From contig SBEH01000001.1 in NCBI GenBank assembly GCA_009668945.1, forward strand, positions 124,001-188,000: 64,000 bases of DNA, in the 5' to 3' direction. This DNA comes from Actinomycetota bacterium. GTDB lineage: Bacteria; Actinomycetota; Coriobacteriia; Anaerosomatales; Anaerosomataceae. Every line of letters begins with the position of its first letter. The stretch's first letter is position 1. The translations under genes were made by a program, and so were the position numbers. A model generated the notes under the pieces. That model did no database searches. It was not told the DNA's origin and was given only the letters and a program-made list of their open reading frames with translations. Positions 45,459 to 54,440 of the stretch are shown here, one piece after another.

Positions 45459-46967
45459 CTAGTAGACGCGCTTCTCTTCGGCATCGTCCTCGTCGAGCGT
45501 GATGCCGAGGTCGCCGAGAACCTTCGACACGGCGTTCTCGCCGCTCTCAAGCGCATTCGGCACACCCACACCGCGATACGCGTTGCCCGCCAGCGCAAAG
45601 CCCGCAAGCGCGCCCTGAAGCCGTTCGATCCCGTCGACCCGGTCGAGGTGGCCTAGCGTGTACTGCGGCATACCCTTCTCCCAGCGAAAGAGCTTCTTGT
45701 ACCGGGGTCTGGCATCCGGCCGCACGCCGACGAGCTCGGCGAGCTGCGCGTGCGCGAGCGCGAGCAGCTCGTCGTCCGAACGCTCTAGCACGGCCTCGTC
45801 GCGCGGTCCTCCGAGGAACCCGCGAAACAGCACCCTGCCTTCCGGCGCCCGGTGCGGCCACTTCGAGGACATCAGCGTCACGCCGGTGAGCGGACGCCGC
45901 TCCACCGACGGCGTAAGGATGCCGTGCCAGCGCAGGTCCGGCGGGCAGTCGCCCGAGTCGTACGCCAGCAGTGCGGTCGCACACGACGAACACGGGATCG
46001 TCTCGAGCGAACCCGCCAGCTCCGGCGCAACAGTCGCACAGAGACCCGCAGCCGCCCAGACCTCGGTGGCGAGCACGACCGCGTCGCCCTCGAGCGCCTC
46101 ACCGTCTGAGAGCGTCACGCGCCAGCCCACACCCGCGCGCTCGATCGCTGTTGCGGAAACGCCGGTCCGGATGTTCTCGCGCCCGACGGCGTCTGCCATC
46201 TTCTCGCAGATGAACTGCAGGCCGCCGTTGAACGACGAGAACATGGTGCGCCGCTTCGCACCGGGCTTCGGCGGGTACTTCTTGCGCATCCTCTCCACGC
46301 GCCTGCGCTGCTCGAGAAAGCCGAGTACGAGCGAGCCGTGCTTCTGCTCCATCTCGAGAAGCATCGGGTAGCGTGCAGCCACCGACATCTCGGACGCGAG
46401 ATCGCCGTTCACTCCCGCGGCGAGCGGCTCAGCCAGGCGGTCGAGGCACTCGCGCCCGAGCCGCCGGACCACAAGGCTCTCGAGCGTTTCGTCGTGCTGT
46501 TGCGCGGTCTCCCCTTGATCCCACCGCTCCTTGCGGGGAATGAGGACGTCTGCGAGCATCCGAAACTTCGCGGGCCACGAGTAGAGATGCGAGGCTGCAA
46601 GCGGAACGATGCGCGTAGGCGCGAACATCATCATGCCGTCGGGCATCTCGACAAGACGCCCGTCTTTCACGATGAACGTCCGCTTGTTCTCCTCGAGCGT
46701 GCCGGTCTCTTCGTCGAACACGCCGAGGAGGCGGGCCACGCGATGGACCGCGGTCTTGTCCGTCAGGAACGAGTCGCTGCCGCCGTCGGCGACGTACACT
46801 CCGCCTTCGGGGTCCTCGGCCGTATCCGTCCAGATCTTGCCGCCGATCCGGTCGTCTCGTTCGAGCAGCGTGAAGTCCACGTCATGGCCGGCGTCGGCCG
46901 CCCGCCGCAGTTTGTACGCCGCACCGAGTCCCGCGATACCGCCGCCGATGATGATGATCCGCGCCAT
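45459..46967 (-). CDS. HemY/CgoX-type porphyrinogen oxidase, copy 1
   Basis: The 502 residues begin ARIIIIGGGIAGLGAAYKL (FAD-binding) and end FALAGNAYRGVGVPNALESGE, as in the HemY/CgoX family. It lies between hemH and the second copy. The ATG at 46967 is clear because all sequence before it is out of register with the family. In Actinomycetota the usual product route is coproporphyrin (CgoX, CpfC, ChdC), but no chdC is in this window, so protoporphyrin use cannot be excluded. Confidence 0.9.
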   Translation of the reverse strand: MARIIIIGGGIAGLGAAYKLRRAADAGHDVDFTLLERDDRIGGKIWTDTAEDPEGGVYVADGGSDSFLTDKTAVHRVARLLGVFDEETGTLEENKRTFIVKDGRLVEMPDGMMMFAPTRIVPLAASHLYSWPAKFRMLADVLIPRKERWDQGETAQQHDETLESLVVRRLGRECLDRLAEPLAAGVNGDLASEMSVAARYPMLLEMEQKHGSLVLGFLEQRRRVERMRKKYPPKPGAKRRTMFSSFNGGLQFICEKMADAVGRENIRTGVSATAIERAGVGWRVTLSDGEALEGDAVVLATEVWAAAGLCATVAPELAGSLETIPCSSCATALLAYDSGDCPPDLRWHGILTPSVERRPLTGVTLMSSKWPHRAPEGRVLFRGFLGGPRDEAVLERSDDELLALAHAQLAELVGVRPDARPRYKKLFRWEKGMPQYTLGHLDRVDGIERLQGALAGFALAGNAYRGVGVPNALESGENAVSKVLGDLGITLDEDDAEEKRVY

Positions 46968-47023
46968 CTTCCTCCCGTGTGTCGCGCGGTGCCGGCCGCG
47001 GTCGCCTCTCCCAACCAGGTCCG

Positions 47024-47998
47024 CTACAGGAGCGGCTCCACTGCCCACACCAGCGCCTCGATGAAGTCGTCGTCTGTGTTGGGCACCGCAGTGCGCAGGA
47101 ACTCGATCCCTGCTTCGCCGGCGTGCCCGGCCGCCTCGATGTCGAGGTCCCACAGCGTCTCCATGTGGTCGACAGCAAAGCCGATGGGCACGACGACGAG
47201 TCCGTTGAAGTCCGCAGCAGCAGCCGCATCCGTCACTTCCGCCAGATCCGGCCCGAGCCACGCTCCGGGCCGCGCGCCCTTCGACTGGTACGCGAGGAGC
47301 CACGGTGCCACTCCTCCGGGCGAGCCGAAGGCCGCGATCCCCGGCAGTCGCTCGTCGCCGTCGAACTCAGCTCCCTCGGCGAGACCGGCTATCGCCGCTA
47401 CCGCGTCGGCCACCTCCCGCAGCCCGGCCGGGTACGGGTCGTCCTCCACGAGGTCCGAGACCGGCAGGCTGTGTGCGGTCATCACGACGAGCGGACGTTC
47501 CGCATTCATGTGCTCCAACGCGTGTGCGCAAGCATACCCGAAGAAGTCGCGGTACTGCCGTGCCCGGTGAAGCGCCGGCGCCTCGCGTACGTCATTGATC
47601 TCAAGCCCGTCCGCAGCCTCGAGCGCGCAAGAACGGAACGCCTCGCACGTGACCCGGGACTCGAATGCCGAGAGCGAAGCCGTGACCACGCGCGCTGCAC
47701 CTTGCTCACGAAGCTCGCGAAGGGCCGAGGATATCGATGGTTCCCAGTACCGCATGCCGGCACGGACGACGACGTCGTGCCCCCGCCGCACCAGATGCGC
47801 TTCGAGAGCGGCGGCGACTTCGGCAGCTACCGCAGGCAGCGGCGATGCGCCGCCTATCGCCGCGTACTTGCGCCGCGCGGCCGCGACGGCCTCCGGCGAC
47901 GGGTCGCAACCCATGAACCGCGCCATGAACGGCCCGACCGACTCCAGCGAGTCCGGTCCGCCGAATGCCATGAGTAGGACGCCGGTGCGCTGCGCCAA
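47024..47998 (-). CDS. hemH: Ferrochelatase, HemH/CpfC type
   Basis: This enzyme inserts ferrous iron into a porphyrin; in Actinomycetota the substrate is usually coproporphyrin III. The 324 residues include VLLMAFGGPDSLESV, the substrate loop RKYAAIGGASPL, MTAHSLPVSD with the catalytic histidine and VVVPIGFAVDHMETLWDLD with His and Glu metal ligands. The TTG start at 47998 has AGGGAG upstream. It lies 12 bases after hemE. Confidence 0.93.
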   Translation of the reverse strand: MAQRTGVLLMAFGGPDSLESVGPFMARFMGCDPSPEAVAAARRKYAAIGGASPLPAVAAEVAAALEAHLVRRGHDVVVRAGMRYWEPSISSALRELREQGAARVVTASLSAFESRVTCEAFRSCALEAADGLEINDVREAPALHRARQYRDFFGYACAHALEHMNAERPLVVMTAHSLPVSDLVEDDPYPAGLREVADAVAAIAGLAEGAEFDGDERLPGIAAFGSPGGVAPWLLAYQSKGARPGAWLGPDLAEVTDAAAAADFNGLVVVPIGFAVDHMETLWDLDIEAAGHAGEAGIEFLRTAVPNTDDDFIEALVWAVEPLL

Positions 47999-48010
47999 AG
48001 ACGCTCCCTG

Positions 48011-49081
48011 CTACCGTCCGCTGCGGATGCGTGCGGAGTGCTCGTGGACGAACCGGATCATCGTGCGCGCCTTCTCTGGATCGCTGGTCTTGTGGATGCC
48101 GTGGCCGAGGTTGAAGATATGCCCCGGCCTGGTGCCCACGGCCTCGAGGATCTCCACGACCATGCGCTCCAGCTCCGCCTCGGGAGCGAAGAGTGCCACC
48201 GGATCGATGTTGCCCTGGATCGCGAAGCGCGGGTCGACCTGCTCGACCACGCGGCGCATGTCGAGTCGCCAGTCCACGCCCAGGACGTCGCCACCGGCGC
48301 ACTGCGCGAGATCGAGCATAGAGGTCGCGCCGTTCGGGAAGTGGATGATCGGCACCCCCTCGGGCACGACCTTCTTCCCGTGCTCGGTGAGTGCCTCGAT
48401 GACACGCTTCGTGTACGGCAGGACGGAGCGCTCGTAGTCACGCGGCGCCATGTAGCCCACCCAGCTGTCGAACACCTGAATCGCCTGCGCGCCCGCGTCG
48501 ATCTGTGCCGAAAGGTACGCGATCACCGTATCGGTGATCTTCGTCATCAGCTCGTCCCAGGCCGCGGGCTCGCTCCACATGAGCGCCTTGGTGAACTCGT
48601 AGTCACGCGTGCCGTGCCCCTCGATCATGTAGCTTGCCAGCGTGAACGGCGCACCGCCGAAGCCGATGAGAGGGACCTTGTGCTCCAGTTCGCGGCGGAG
48701 GATCTTTATGGCCTCCATGACGTACCCGGTGTCCGTCAGCGGGTCGGACACGCGCAGATTCCGCACGTCATCCAGTGTACGCACCGGATTGTGGATGACC
48801 GGGCCCTCGCCCTTCGCGAACTCGAGGTCCAGACCCATGCCGGGGAACACCACGAGGATGTCGCTGAACAGGATCGCAGCATCGACGCCCACGAGGTCGA
48901 CCGGCTGCATCGTCACCTCGACGGCGAGTTCCGGGGTACGACACATCTCCAGGAAGCCGTGCTTGGCCCGGATATCGCGGTACTCCTGCATGTAGCGGCC
49001 GGCCTGGCGCATCATCCAGACGGGCGTGCTCTCGGTGGCTTCTCTGCGCGCGGCGCGCAGGAACAGGTCGTTGTACGCCAT
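48011..49081 (-). CDS. hemE: Uroporphyrinogen decarboxylase
   Basis: HemE removes four carboxyl groups from uroporphyrinogen III. The 356 residues contain WMMRQAGRYMQEYRDIRAKH (substrate arginines), AILFSDILVVFPGMGLDLEF, GFGGAPFTLASYMIEG and a C-terminal FNLGHGIHKTSDPE. The ATG at 49081 has GGAGGAC upstream. It leads the hemE-hemH-hemY-hemY run, with at most 57 bases between genes, which looks like one operon. Confidence 0.96.
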   Translation of the reverse strand: MAYNDLFLRAARREATESTPVWMMRQAGRYMQEYRDIRAKHGFLEMCRTPELAVEVTMQPVDLVGVDAAILFSDILVVFPGMGLDLEFAKGEGPVIHNPVRTLDDVRNLRVSDPLTDTGYVMEAIKILRRELEHKVPLIGFGGAPFTLASYMIEGHGTRDYEFTKALMWSEPAAWDELMTKITDTVIAYLSAQIDAGAQAIQVFDSWVGYMAPRDYERSVLPYTKRVIEALTEHGKKVVPEGVPIIHFPNGATSMLDLAQCAGGDVLGVDWRLDMRRVVEQVDPRFAIQGNIDPVALFAPEAELERMVVEILEAVGTRPGHIFNLGHGIHKTSDPEKARTMIRFVHEHSARIRSGR

Positions 49082-49152
49082 CGGGGGTGAGTCCTCCAGT
49101 TGCGGGGGTGGTCGAAAGAGCCGAAGTGCATACTACCATGCCCGAAACGCGA

Positions 49153-49183
49153 ACGGACCCCGCACGCACCGTGCGGGGTCCGT
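49153..49183 (-). terminator. acs terminator
   Basis: ACGGACCCCGCAC and GTGCGGGGTCCGT pair perfectly over 13 bases around a 5-base loop, 16 bases after the acs stop. It separates acs from the heme operon. Confidence 0.75.
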
Positions 49184-49199
49184 CACAAGCCGGGTGCGC

Positions 49200-51194
49200 C
49201 TAGCCGGCCTTCGGCGCCGTGTCGACGATGGTCTTCACGATCGAGGGATCGGCGAGCGTCGAGATGTCGCCGAAGGCCTCCATGTCCCGGTCGCCTGCGG
49301 CGATCTTGCGCAGGATGCGGCGCATGATCTTGCCCGAGCGGGTCTTCGGAAGCTCGGGCACTATGTGCACGTAGTCCGGGCTCGCGATCGGGCCGATCTC
49401 CTCGCGAACGTGGCCGCGCAGGATCTTCTCGATGCCATCCGGAATCTCGATGCCGGTCTTCAGGATGACGTAGGCGTAGATGCCTTCGCCCTTGATCTCG
49501 TGCGGGTAACCGACGACCGCCGCCTCAGCTACGACGGCGTGGCTCACGAGCGCGCTCTCGACCTCGGCAGTACCCATCCGGTGTCCGGAGACGTTGATGA
49601 CGTCGTCTACCCGGCCGAGCAGCCAGTAGTAGCCGTCTTCGTCCTTGCGCGCGCCATCTCCGGTGAAGTACTTGCCGGGGAAGGCCGTGAAGTAGACCTC
49701 CTTGATGCGCGCGTTCTCGGGGTCGCCCCAGGTGCCGCGGAGAATGCCCGGCCACGGCTTGGTGATGCACAGCCGGCCGCCCGACCCGACAGGTGTCGGT
49801 GTCCCGTCCTCGTTCACGACCTCCGGCACGACGCCGAAGAACGGCTTCGTGGCCGAGCCCGGCTTCATCGGCGTGATCCCCGGCAAGTTGGTGATGATGT
49901 GGCCGCCGGTCTCGGTCTGCCAGTAGGTGTCGACGATCGGGCAGTTCTCCCGGGCGATGTTCCTGTAGTACCACATCCACGCCTCGGGGTTGATCGGCTC
50001 GCCCACCGTGCCCAATACGCGCAGCGTCGAGAGATCGTACTTGGCCGGCCACTCCTCGCCCGACTTCATGAGTGCGCGGATGGCGGTCGGTGCCGTGTAG
50101 AACTGGTTGACGCCGTGCTTCTCGATGATCTCCCAGAACCGGCCCGGGTCCGGGTACGTCGGAACGCCCTCGAACATGAGCGAGGTCGCGCCGACCGCGA
50201 GCGGGCCGTAGACGATGTAGCTGTGGCCGGTAACCCAGCCGATGTCGGCGGTGCACCAGAATACGTCCTCGTCGTGATAGTCGAACACATAGCGGAACGT
50301 GGTGGCAGCGTAGAGCAGGTACCCGCCTGTGGTGTGCAGCACGCCCTTCGGCTTACCGGTGGAACCCGAGGTGTACAGGATGAAGAGCGGGTCCTCTGCG
50401 TCCACCCACTCGATGTCGCAGTGCTGACTGATGTCTTCGGCGCGAGTCTCCTCGTGGTACCAGTAGTCGCGCCCCGGCTCCATGTCCACGCGGGTCCGGG
50501 CACGGGAGACGACGATGACCGACTCGATCGTCGGGCACTCGAGCAGCGCGGCGTCGGCCTCGGCCTTCAGCGGCACGACACGGCCGCCGCGGATTCCCTC
50601 GTCGGCGGTGATGAGCAGCTTGGCGCCGCAGTCCTGAATGCGGTCGCGCAGCGCGTTGCTGCTGAACCCGCCGAACACCACCGAGTGGATCGCGCCGATG
50701 CGCGCGCAGGCGAGCATCGCGAACGCGAGCTCGGGAATCATCGGCATGTACAGTGCGACTCGGTCGCCCTTCGTCACGCCGTGCTTCTTCAGGACGTTGG
50801 CGAACTTGCACACCCTGTAGTAGAGCGACTGATACGTGTACATCTTCGTGCGGCCCTCATCGGACTCCCAGATGATGGCCGCCTTGTTGCGCCGCCAGCC
50901 CTTGAGGTGCCGGTCGACGCAGTTGTAGGTCACATTCAGCGTGCCGCCTTCGAACCACTTGACGTACGGCTTGGTGAAGTCGTAGTCGAGCACCTTGTCC
51001 CAGGTGGAGTTCCAGTGGAGCATCTCTGTGGCCATGTCGCCCCAGAAGCCCTCCGGATCCGCGACGGAGCGCTCGTACATCTCGTCGTACTCTTCCATCT
51101 TCTGGAGATGAGCCCTCTCAGTCACCCACGCGGGCGGCTGAACGACCCGGTACTCCTGCGACAGTGACTCGATAGCTTTGGATTCCTCAGTCAT
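49200..51194 (-). CDS. acs: Acetyl-CoA synthetase (AMP-forming)
   Basis: Acs makes acetyl-CoA from acetate, ATP and CoA by way of acetyl-AMP. The 664 residues contain [18 protein letters not shown] (adenylate-forming P-loop), [50 protein letters not shown] and the acetylation-type lysine in [13 protein letters not shown]. Length is that of the family. The ATG at 51194 has GGGAAGTGG upstream. The preceding 440 bases contain a structured region. Confidence 0.96.
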   Translation of the reverse strand: MTEESKAIESLSQEYRVVQPPAWVTERAHLQKMEEYDEMYERSVADPEGFWGDMATEMLHWNSTWDKVLDYDFTKPYVKWFEGGTLNVTYNCVDRHLKGWRRNKAAIIWESDEGRTKMYTYQSLYYRVCKFANVLKKHGVTKGDRVALYMPMIPELAFAMLACARIGAIHSVVFGGFSSNALRDRIQDCGAKLLITADEGIRGGRVVPLKAEADAALLECPTIESVIVVSRARTRVDMEPGRDYWYHEETRAEDISQHCDIEWVDAEDPLFILYTSGSTGKPKGVLHTTGGYLLYAATTFRYVFDYHDEDVFWCTADIGWVTGHSYIVYGPLAVGATSLMFEGVPTYPDPGRFWEIIEKHGVNQFYTAPTAIRALMKSGEEWPAKYDLSTLRVLGTVGEPINPEAWMWYYRNIARENCPIVDTYWQTETGGHIITNLPGITPMKPGSATKPFFGVVPEVVNEDGTPTPVGSGGRLCITKPWPGILRGTWGDPENARIKEVYFTAFPGKYFTGDGARKDEDGYYWLLGRVDDVINVSGHRMGTAEVESALVSHAVVAEAAVVGYPHEIKGEGIYAYVILKTGIEIPDGIEKILRGHVREEIGPIASPDYVHIVPELPKTRSGKIMRRILRKIAAGDRDMEAFGDISTLADPSIVKTIVDTAPKAG

Positions 51195-51455
51195 CGGTCC
51201 ACTTCCCCTCTCGTCTGTCTGCCGGTCCTGCCTACCGCCGGTCTTCGGACCGACGCAACATGCTGATCGCGCGCCTGACGTGCCGCGTATTGGCTCATGG
51301 TATCCGCTAGCGGCGCCGCATGGGGAAGCACGACCGGCCAAACGGCTGCCGTTGGTCGGTAGGCGGCGTCGCTGTGCCCATTCAAGGCCGTTCATCTGTA
51401 ACAACTGTTGCAATCTACGATCGTTCGGCGTAGGTTGTTCACGTTGGCAGGTTTC

Positions 51456-51584
51456 CCTTCCCTAACATGCGGTGTCGCGGGGAATCCGCCCCACCGCGGT
51501 TGCGGCCTCATCGGTGACCGGCATCCCGATGACCAGCGCTCAGCTGGGACGTGCCGCCTGAGGACTCAGGGGTAGCAGGGAAGG
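51456..51584. other. Structured segment, candidate leader RNA or small RNA
   Basis: CCTTCCCT at 51456 pairs with AGGGAAGG at 51577 to close a branched fold. Inside are GCGGTG with CACCGC (51469-51497), TCATCGG with CCGATGA (51508-51532), CCAGC with GCTGG (51533-51547) and CCTGA with TCAGG (51557-51570). Either strand could fold. On the minus strand it would be an acs leader starting after the degV terminator. On the plus strand it is followed at once by a terminator hairpin and would be a free RNA. It did not match a riboswitch class I know well. Confidence 0.4.
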
Positions 51585-51588
51585 ACTA

Positions 51589-51620
51589 GAACGGCTCCGG
51601 CTCGAAGGCCGGAGCCGTTC
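51589..51620 (-). terminator. degV terminator
   Basis: GAACGGCTCCGG and CCGGAGCCGTTC form a perfect 12-base-pair stem with an 8-base loop, 14 bases after the degV stop. It can serve either strand. Confidence 0.75.
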
Positions 51621-51634
51621 CCGTTTCCGGATGC

Positions 51635-52486
51635 TCAGTCCAGCTCGACGCCGGTGAGGCCCCACCCGGTACCCGTGTGGGTCGCGATCACCGGACCCGT
51701 CTCGATCACGGCGAGCTCGGCCACGTTGAACCGCGCCCGCACCGCCGCTTCGAGCCACTCGGCCTTGTCCGGAGACTCAGCGTGCAGTATGCCGAACGCC
51801 GCCCGCTTCGTACTGCTCACCTGTTCGGCAAGCCAGTCGACGCTGGCCTGCATGGCGGCCTTTGCACCTCTGGCGCGGGCGACCGGCTCGAACGTCCCTT
51901 CTTGCCCTACGGTGAATATCACCTTCAGGTTGAGCATGCCGCCGAACAGCGCCGATACCTTGCCGATGCGGCCGCCTTTGGCCAGGTTCTCCAGCGTGTC
52001 CAGCCCGACGATCATGTGCATCCGCTCGCGCGCCTGTTCGAAGGCGTGCTTCACCTCCGCGAGTGACGCTCCGGCCGCAGCGGCTTTGGCGGCGGCGACC
52101 ACCTGGAAGCCCTCACCCCAGGAGAGGTTCAAGCTGTCGAGCACGTGAACGCGGTCGCCGAGGCTTCGCGCCGCCTCCCTCGCCGACTCGATGGTGCCCG
52201 AGAGCCCGCCGGAGATGTTGATGCACACGACTTCGCGGCAGCGTTGGAGGCACTCCTCGAACGCCTCCGCGAACACGCCGACCGCCGGCGCGGAGGTCTT
52301 TGGAAGCTCCTTCGACGCGTTCATGCGGCGGAAGAACTCGGCCAGCGTGATGTCGCCGTCGACGAAGGACTCCCCGTCTATCGTGAAGCACAGCGGGATG
52401 ACCTTGATTCCCAGCTCCTCCTGCACCGCCTTGGGGATATCGGCTGTTGAATCGGTGACCACGCAGACGTCGCGGCTCTCGGCCAT
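51635..52486 (-). CDS. DegV family fatty-acid-binding protein
   Basis: DegV (FakB-like) proteins bind a fatty acid and may hand it to a fatty-acid kinase. The 283 residues have VVTDSTADIPKAVQEELGI and SGGLSGTIESAREAA (acyl-binding serine region), with later FAKB-like FETGPVIATHTG-type sequence ending IETGPVIATHTGTG. The ATG at 52486 has GGGGAGG upstream. It is last in the rnd, xseA, xseB, HIT, degV run and ends at a strong hairpin. Confidence 0.92.
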   Translation of the reverse strand: MAESRDVCVVTDSTADIPKAVQEELGIKVIPLCFTIDGESFVDGDITLAEFFRRMNASKELPKTSAPAVGVFAEAFEECLQRCREVVCINISGGLSGTIESAREAARSLGDRVHVLDSLNLSWGEGFQVVAAAKAAAAGASLAEVKHAFEQARERMHMIVGLDTLENLAKGGRIGKVSALFGGMLNLKVIFTVGQEGTFEPVARARGAKAAMQASVDWLAEQVSSTKRAAFGILHAESPDKAEWLEAAVRARFNVAELAVIETGPVIATHTGTGWGLTGVELD

Positions 52487-52490
52487 TGGT

Positions 52491-52847
52491 TTACCTCCCC
52501 CTGGAGAAGTGGACCATTCCCTCGGACATAGCCCGACCGCCCATCAGGTGGACGTGAAGGTGATGCACGGTCTGTTGGGCGTCCGGACCGGTGTTGATGA
52601 TGACGCGGTAGCCCGACTCCGCAAGGCCCTTGGCTTCGGCGACTTTCGGAATCGCGGCGAAGACGGCGACGGCCACGTCGGTCGGGACATCATCGCCGAT
52701 GTGCGCGTAGTGTCCCCGGGGGATGATGAGCGTGTGAACGGGCGCCTGCGGCGACATGTCGTCGAACGCCATCACGAGATCATCCGAGTAGACCGCCTTC
52801 GCGGGAATGTCGCCCCGGGCGATCATGCAGAAGACACAGTCCTTCAT
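52491..52847 (-). CDS. HIT family nucleotide-binding hydrolase
   Basis: The 118-residue protein has the zinc-type start CVFCMIARGDIPAKAVY and the histidine triad HHLHVHLMGGR used to cleave nucleotide-phosphate bonds, as in Hint-type adenosine phosphoramidases. It starts at ATG 52847, directly at the end of xseB, and ends 4 bases before degV. Confidence 0.93.
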   Translation of the reverse strand: MKDCVFCMIARGDIPAKAVYSDDLVMAFDDMSPQAPVHTLIIPRGHYAHIGDDVPTDVAVAVFAAIPKVAEAKGLAESGYRVIINTGPDAQQTVHHLHVHLMGGRAMSEGMVHFSRGR

Positions 52848-53102
52848 CTACTCTGCACCCTCCTCGTCACCTTCGGTCGCCTGCGCATCGCCCTCGAGTT
52901 CGCCGATGAGCATGGTCACCTTCTGCTTGGCTTGCGCAAGCTTCTCCTGGCATGCGCGAAGGAGCGCCACGCCCCGCTCGTAGCGCGCCAGCCCGTCCTC
53001 AAGCTCGAGCTGACCGTCCTCGAGCGCCCGTACGATCTGCTCGAGCTCGGCGAGCGCCGCCCCGAACGACATCTCCTCGGGCAGGGTGACTTCCGAAGCC
53101 AT
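52848..53102 (-). CDS. xseB: Exodeoxyribonuclease VII small subunit
   Basis: XseB is a small helical partner of XseA. The 84 residues contain SFGAALAELEQIVRALEDGQ and LELEDGLARYERGVALLRAC, the family core, and an acidic tail. The ATG at 53102 abuts the xseA stop, and the stop abuts the HIT start. Confidence 0.95.
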   Translation of the reverse strand: MASEVTLPEEMSFGAALAELEQIVRALEDGQLELEDGLARYERGVALLRACQEKLAQAKQKVTMLIGELEGDAQATEGDEEGAE

Positions 53103-54440
53103 CTACGCCTCCTCGTGCGCCGTTTCTACAATGCAACCCAGATTCCCGCGGGCCAGCCTGACCCGCACGCGCTCGCCTGCCGAGACGTCTGAGACGGACC
53201 GGACAACGGCACCCTCTGCTCCGTAACATACCGCGTAGCCGCGCCCGAGTATCGCAAGCGGCGACAAGTCGTCCAGACGAGCGGCCGCGGTCGCGACATC
53301 GCGTTCTGCCGACGCTATCAGCTCGCGCCCGGTTGCTCCGACGCGTTCGGCTGCCCGAGCCAAGCCCTGCTCGTGCGCAACGGCAAGACGCGCCCCCAGG
53401 CGCAGGAGGGCACCTGACGCGAGAGTCACAGCCTGGCGCTCGCCCCTGATGCGCTCGGGGAGCGCCCGGGCAAGCCCATCAGAGAGCACGTCGAGGGTCT
53501 GCAAGCGCGCACCGAGCAGCGCATTCGGATCGCGGAACACCGAGCGCTGCGCCAGCAGTCCGAGCCGGTGAGCACCGGCGGTGACCAGGTGCGCCAATCC
53601 CCTGCCGAGAAGCCGCCGTTCCGCCCCGAGCCTGCGGGACACCTCGGCGGCCTCCGGCGCCGCCGCCTCCGCCGCGGCGGTGGGCGTGGAGGCGCGCATA
53701 TCGGCGACCATGTCGGCGATGCTGTTGTCGGGCTCGTGACCGATGCCGGTCACGACAGGCACGGGGCAGGCAACGATCGCCCGCGCTACCTCTTCCGAGT
53801 TGAAGGGCATCATGTCCTCGTAGGTTCCGCCACCCCGGCCCAGGATAACGACGTCGATGCCCGGCTCGACCGAAATCGCGGAAAGCCCGCGGACGATCTC
53901 GGCAACGGCCCCCTCGCCCTCCACCTGGACTCCCGCGACGACGATCTCGGCGAGCGGGTATCTGCGGCCGAGCGTGCGGAGGACATCGTGCACGGCCTTG
54001 CCACGAGGCGAGGTCACCACGCCGATCCTCTCCGGGAAGGCCGGCAGCGGCCGCTTGCGCTCGGAGCGCATCAGTCCCTCGGTCTCAAGGCGCCTGGCGA
54101 GCTGTGCCACCTGGAGACGGAGCATGCCCTCGCCTGCGAGGACGACCTGCCGGACCTGGAACTGCAGGCTCCCCTTTGCGGGATACGCACTGAAGCCCCC
54201 CGCGACCTCCGCGAGCTGACCGTCGGCGAGCTGCACGCCGCAGGCGGTGTAGGCGTCGCGCCACATCAGGCAGGGCATCACCGAGGAGCCGTCCTTCAAG
54301 TTGAAGTACACGGCCTTGTATCCCGGTTTGTCACTGACGCCCGAGACCTCGCCTACGACGCGAAGCCGTAGCGTCTCGAGAGCGCCCTTGGCCAGGGCCA
54401 TCGCGTCGGAGACGCTGATCGCGCGCTCAGGCGTCGCCAT
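53103..54440 (-). CDS. xseA: Exodeoxyribonuclease VII large subunit
   Basis: XseA degrades single-stranded DNA with XseB. The 445 residues begin with an OB fold (LRVVGEVSGVSDKPGYKAVY), then the nuclease core with IGVVTSPRGKAVHDVLRTLG, DVVILGRGGGTYEDMMPFNS and VVTGIGHEPDNSIADMVAD, then a coiled coil. The ATG at 54440 lies 14 bases inside the end of rnd, so the two are coupled. Confidence 0.96.
   Translation of the reverse strand: MATPERAISVSDAMALAKGALETLRLRVVGEVSGVSDKPGYKAVYFNLKDGSSVMPCLMWRDAYTACGVQLADGQLAEVAGGFSAYPAKGSLQFQVRQVVLAGEGMLRLQVAQLARRLETEGLMRSERKRPLPAFPERIGVVTSPRGKAVHDVLRTLGRRYPLAEIVVAGVQVEGEGAVAEIVRGLSAISVEPGIDVVILGRGGGTYEDMMPFNSEEVARAIVACPVPVVTGIGHEPDNSIADMVADMRASTPTAAAEAAAPEAAEVSRRLGAERRLLGRGLAHLVTAGAHRLGLLAQRSVFRDPNALLGARLQTLDVLSDGLARALPERIRGERQAVTLASGALLRLGARLAVAHEQGLARAAERVGATGRELIASAERDVATAAARLDDLSPLAILGRGYAVCYGAEGAVVRSVSDVSAGERVRVRLARGNLGCIVETAHEEA

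Larger units (their letters stand above)
51195..51634. other. Non-coding region between acs and degV
   Basis: I see no supported gene. The segment 51456-51584 is strongly structured and is listed separately, and 51589-51620 is the degV terminator. The rest (51195-51455) is the presumed acs promoter and leader region; no clear -35/-10 pair was found. Confidence 0.55.

Noticed and set aside
49026-51167. A 713-codon plus-strand frame opposite acs
   Set aside because: It is a shadow of acs with repetitive charged composition and no motif.
51456-51620. A cobalamin, c-di-GMP or c-di-AMP riboswitch upstream of acs
   Set aside because: Short stretches look similar, such as GGGAAACCTGCC on the minus strand, but the conserved core elements of these classes are not all present in order.
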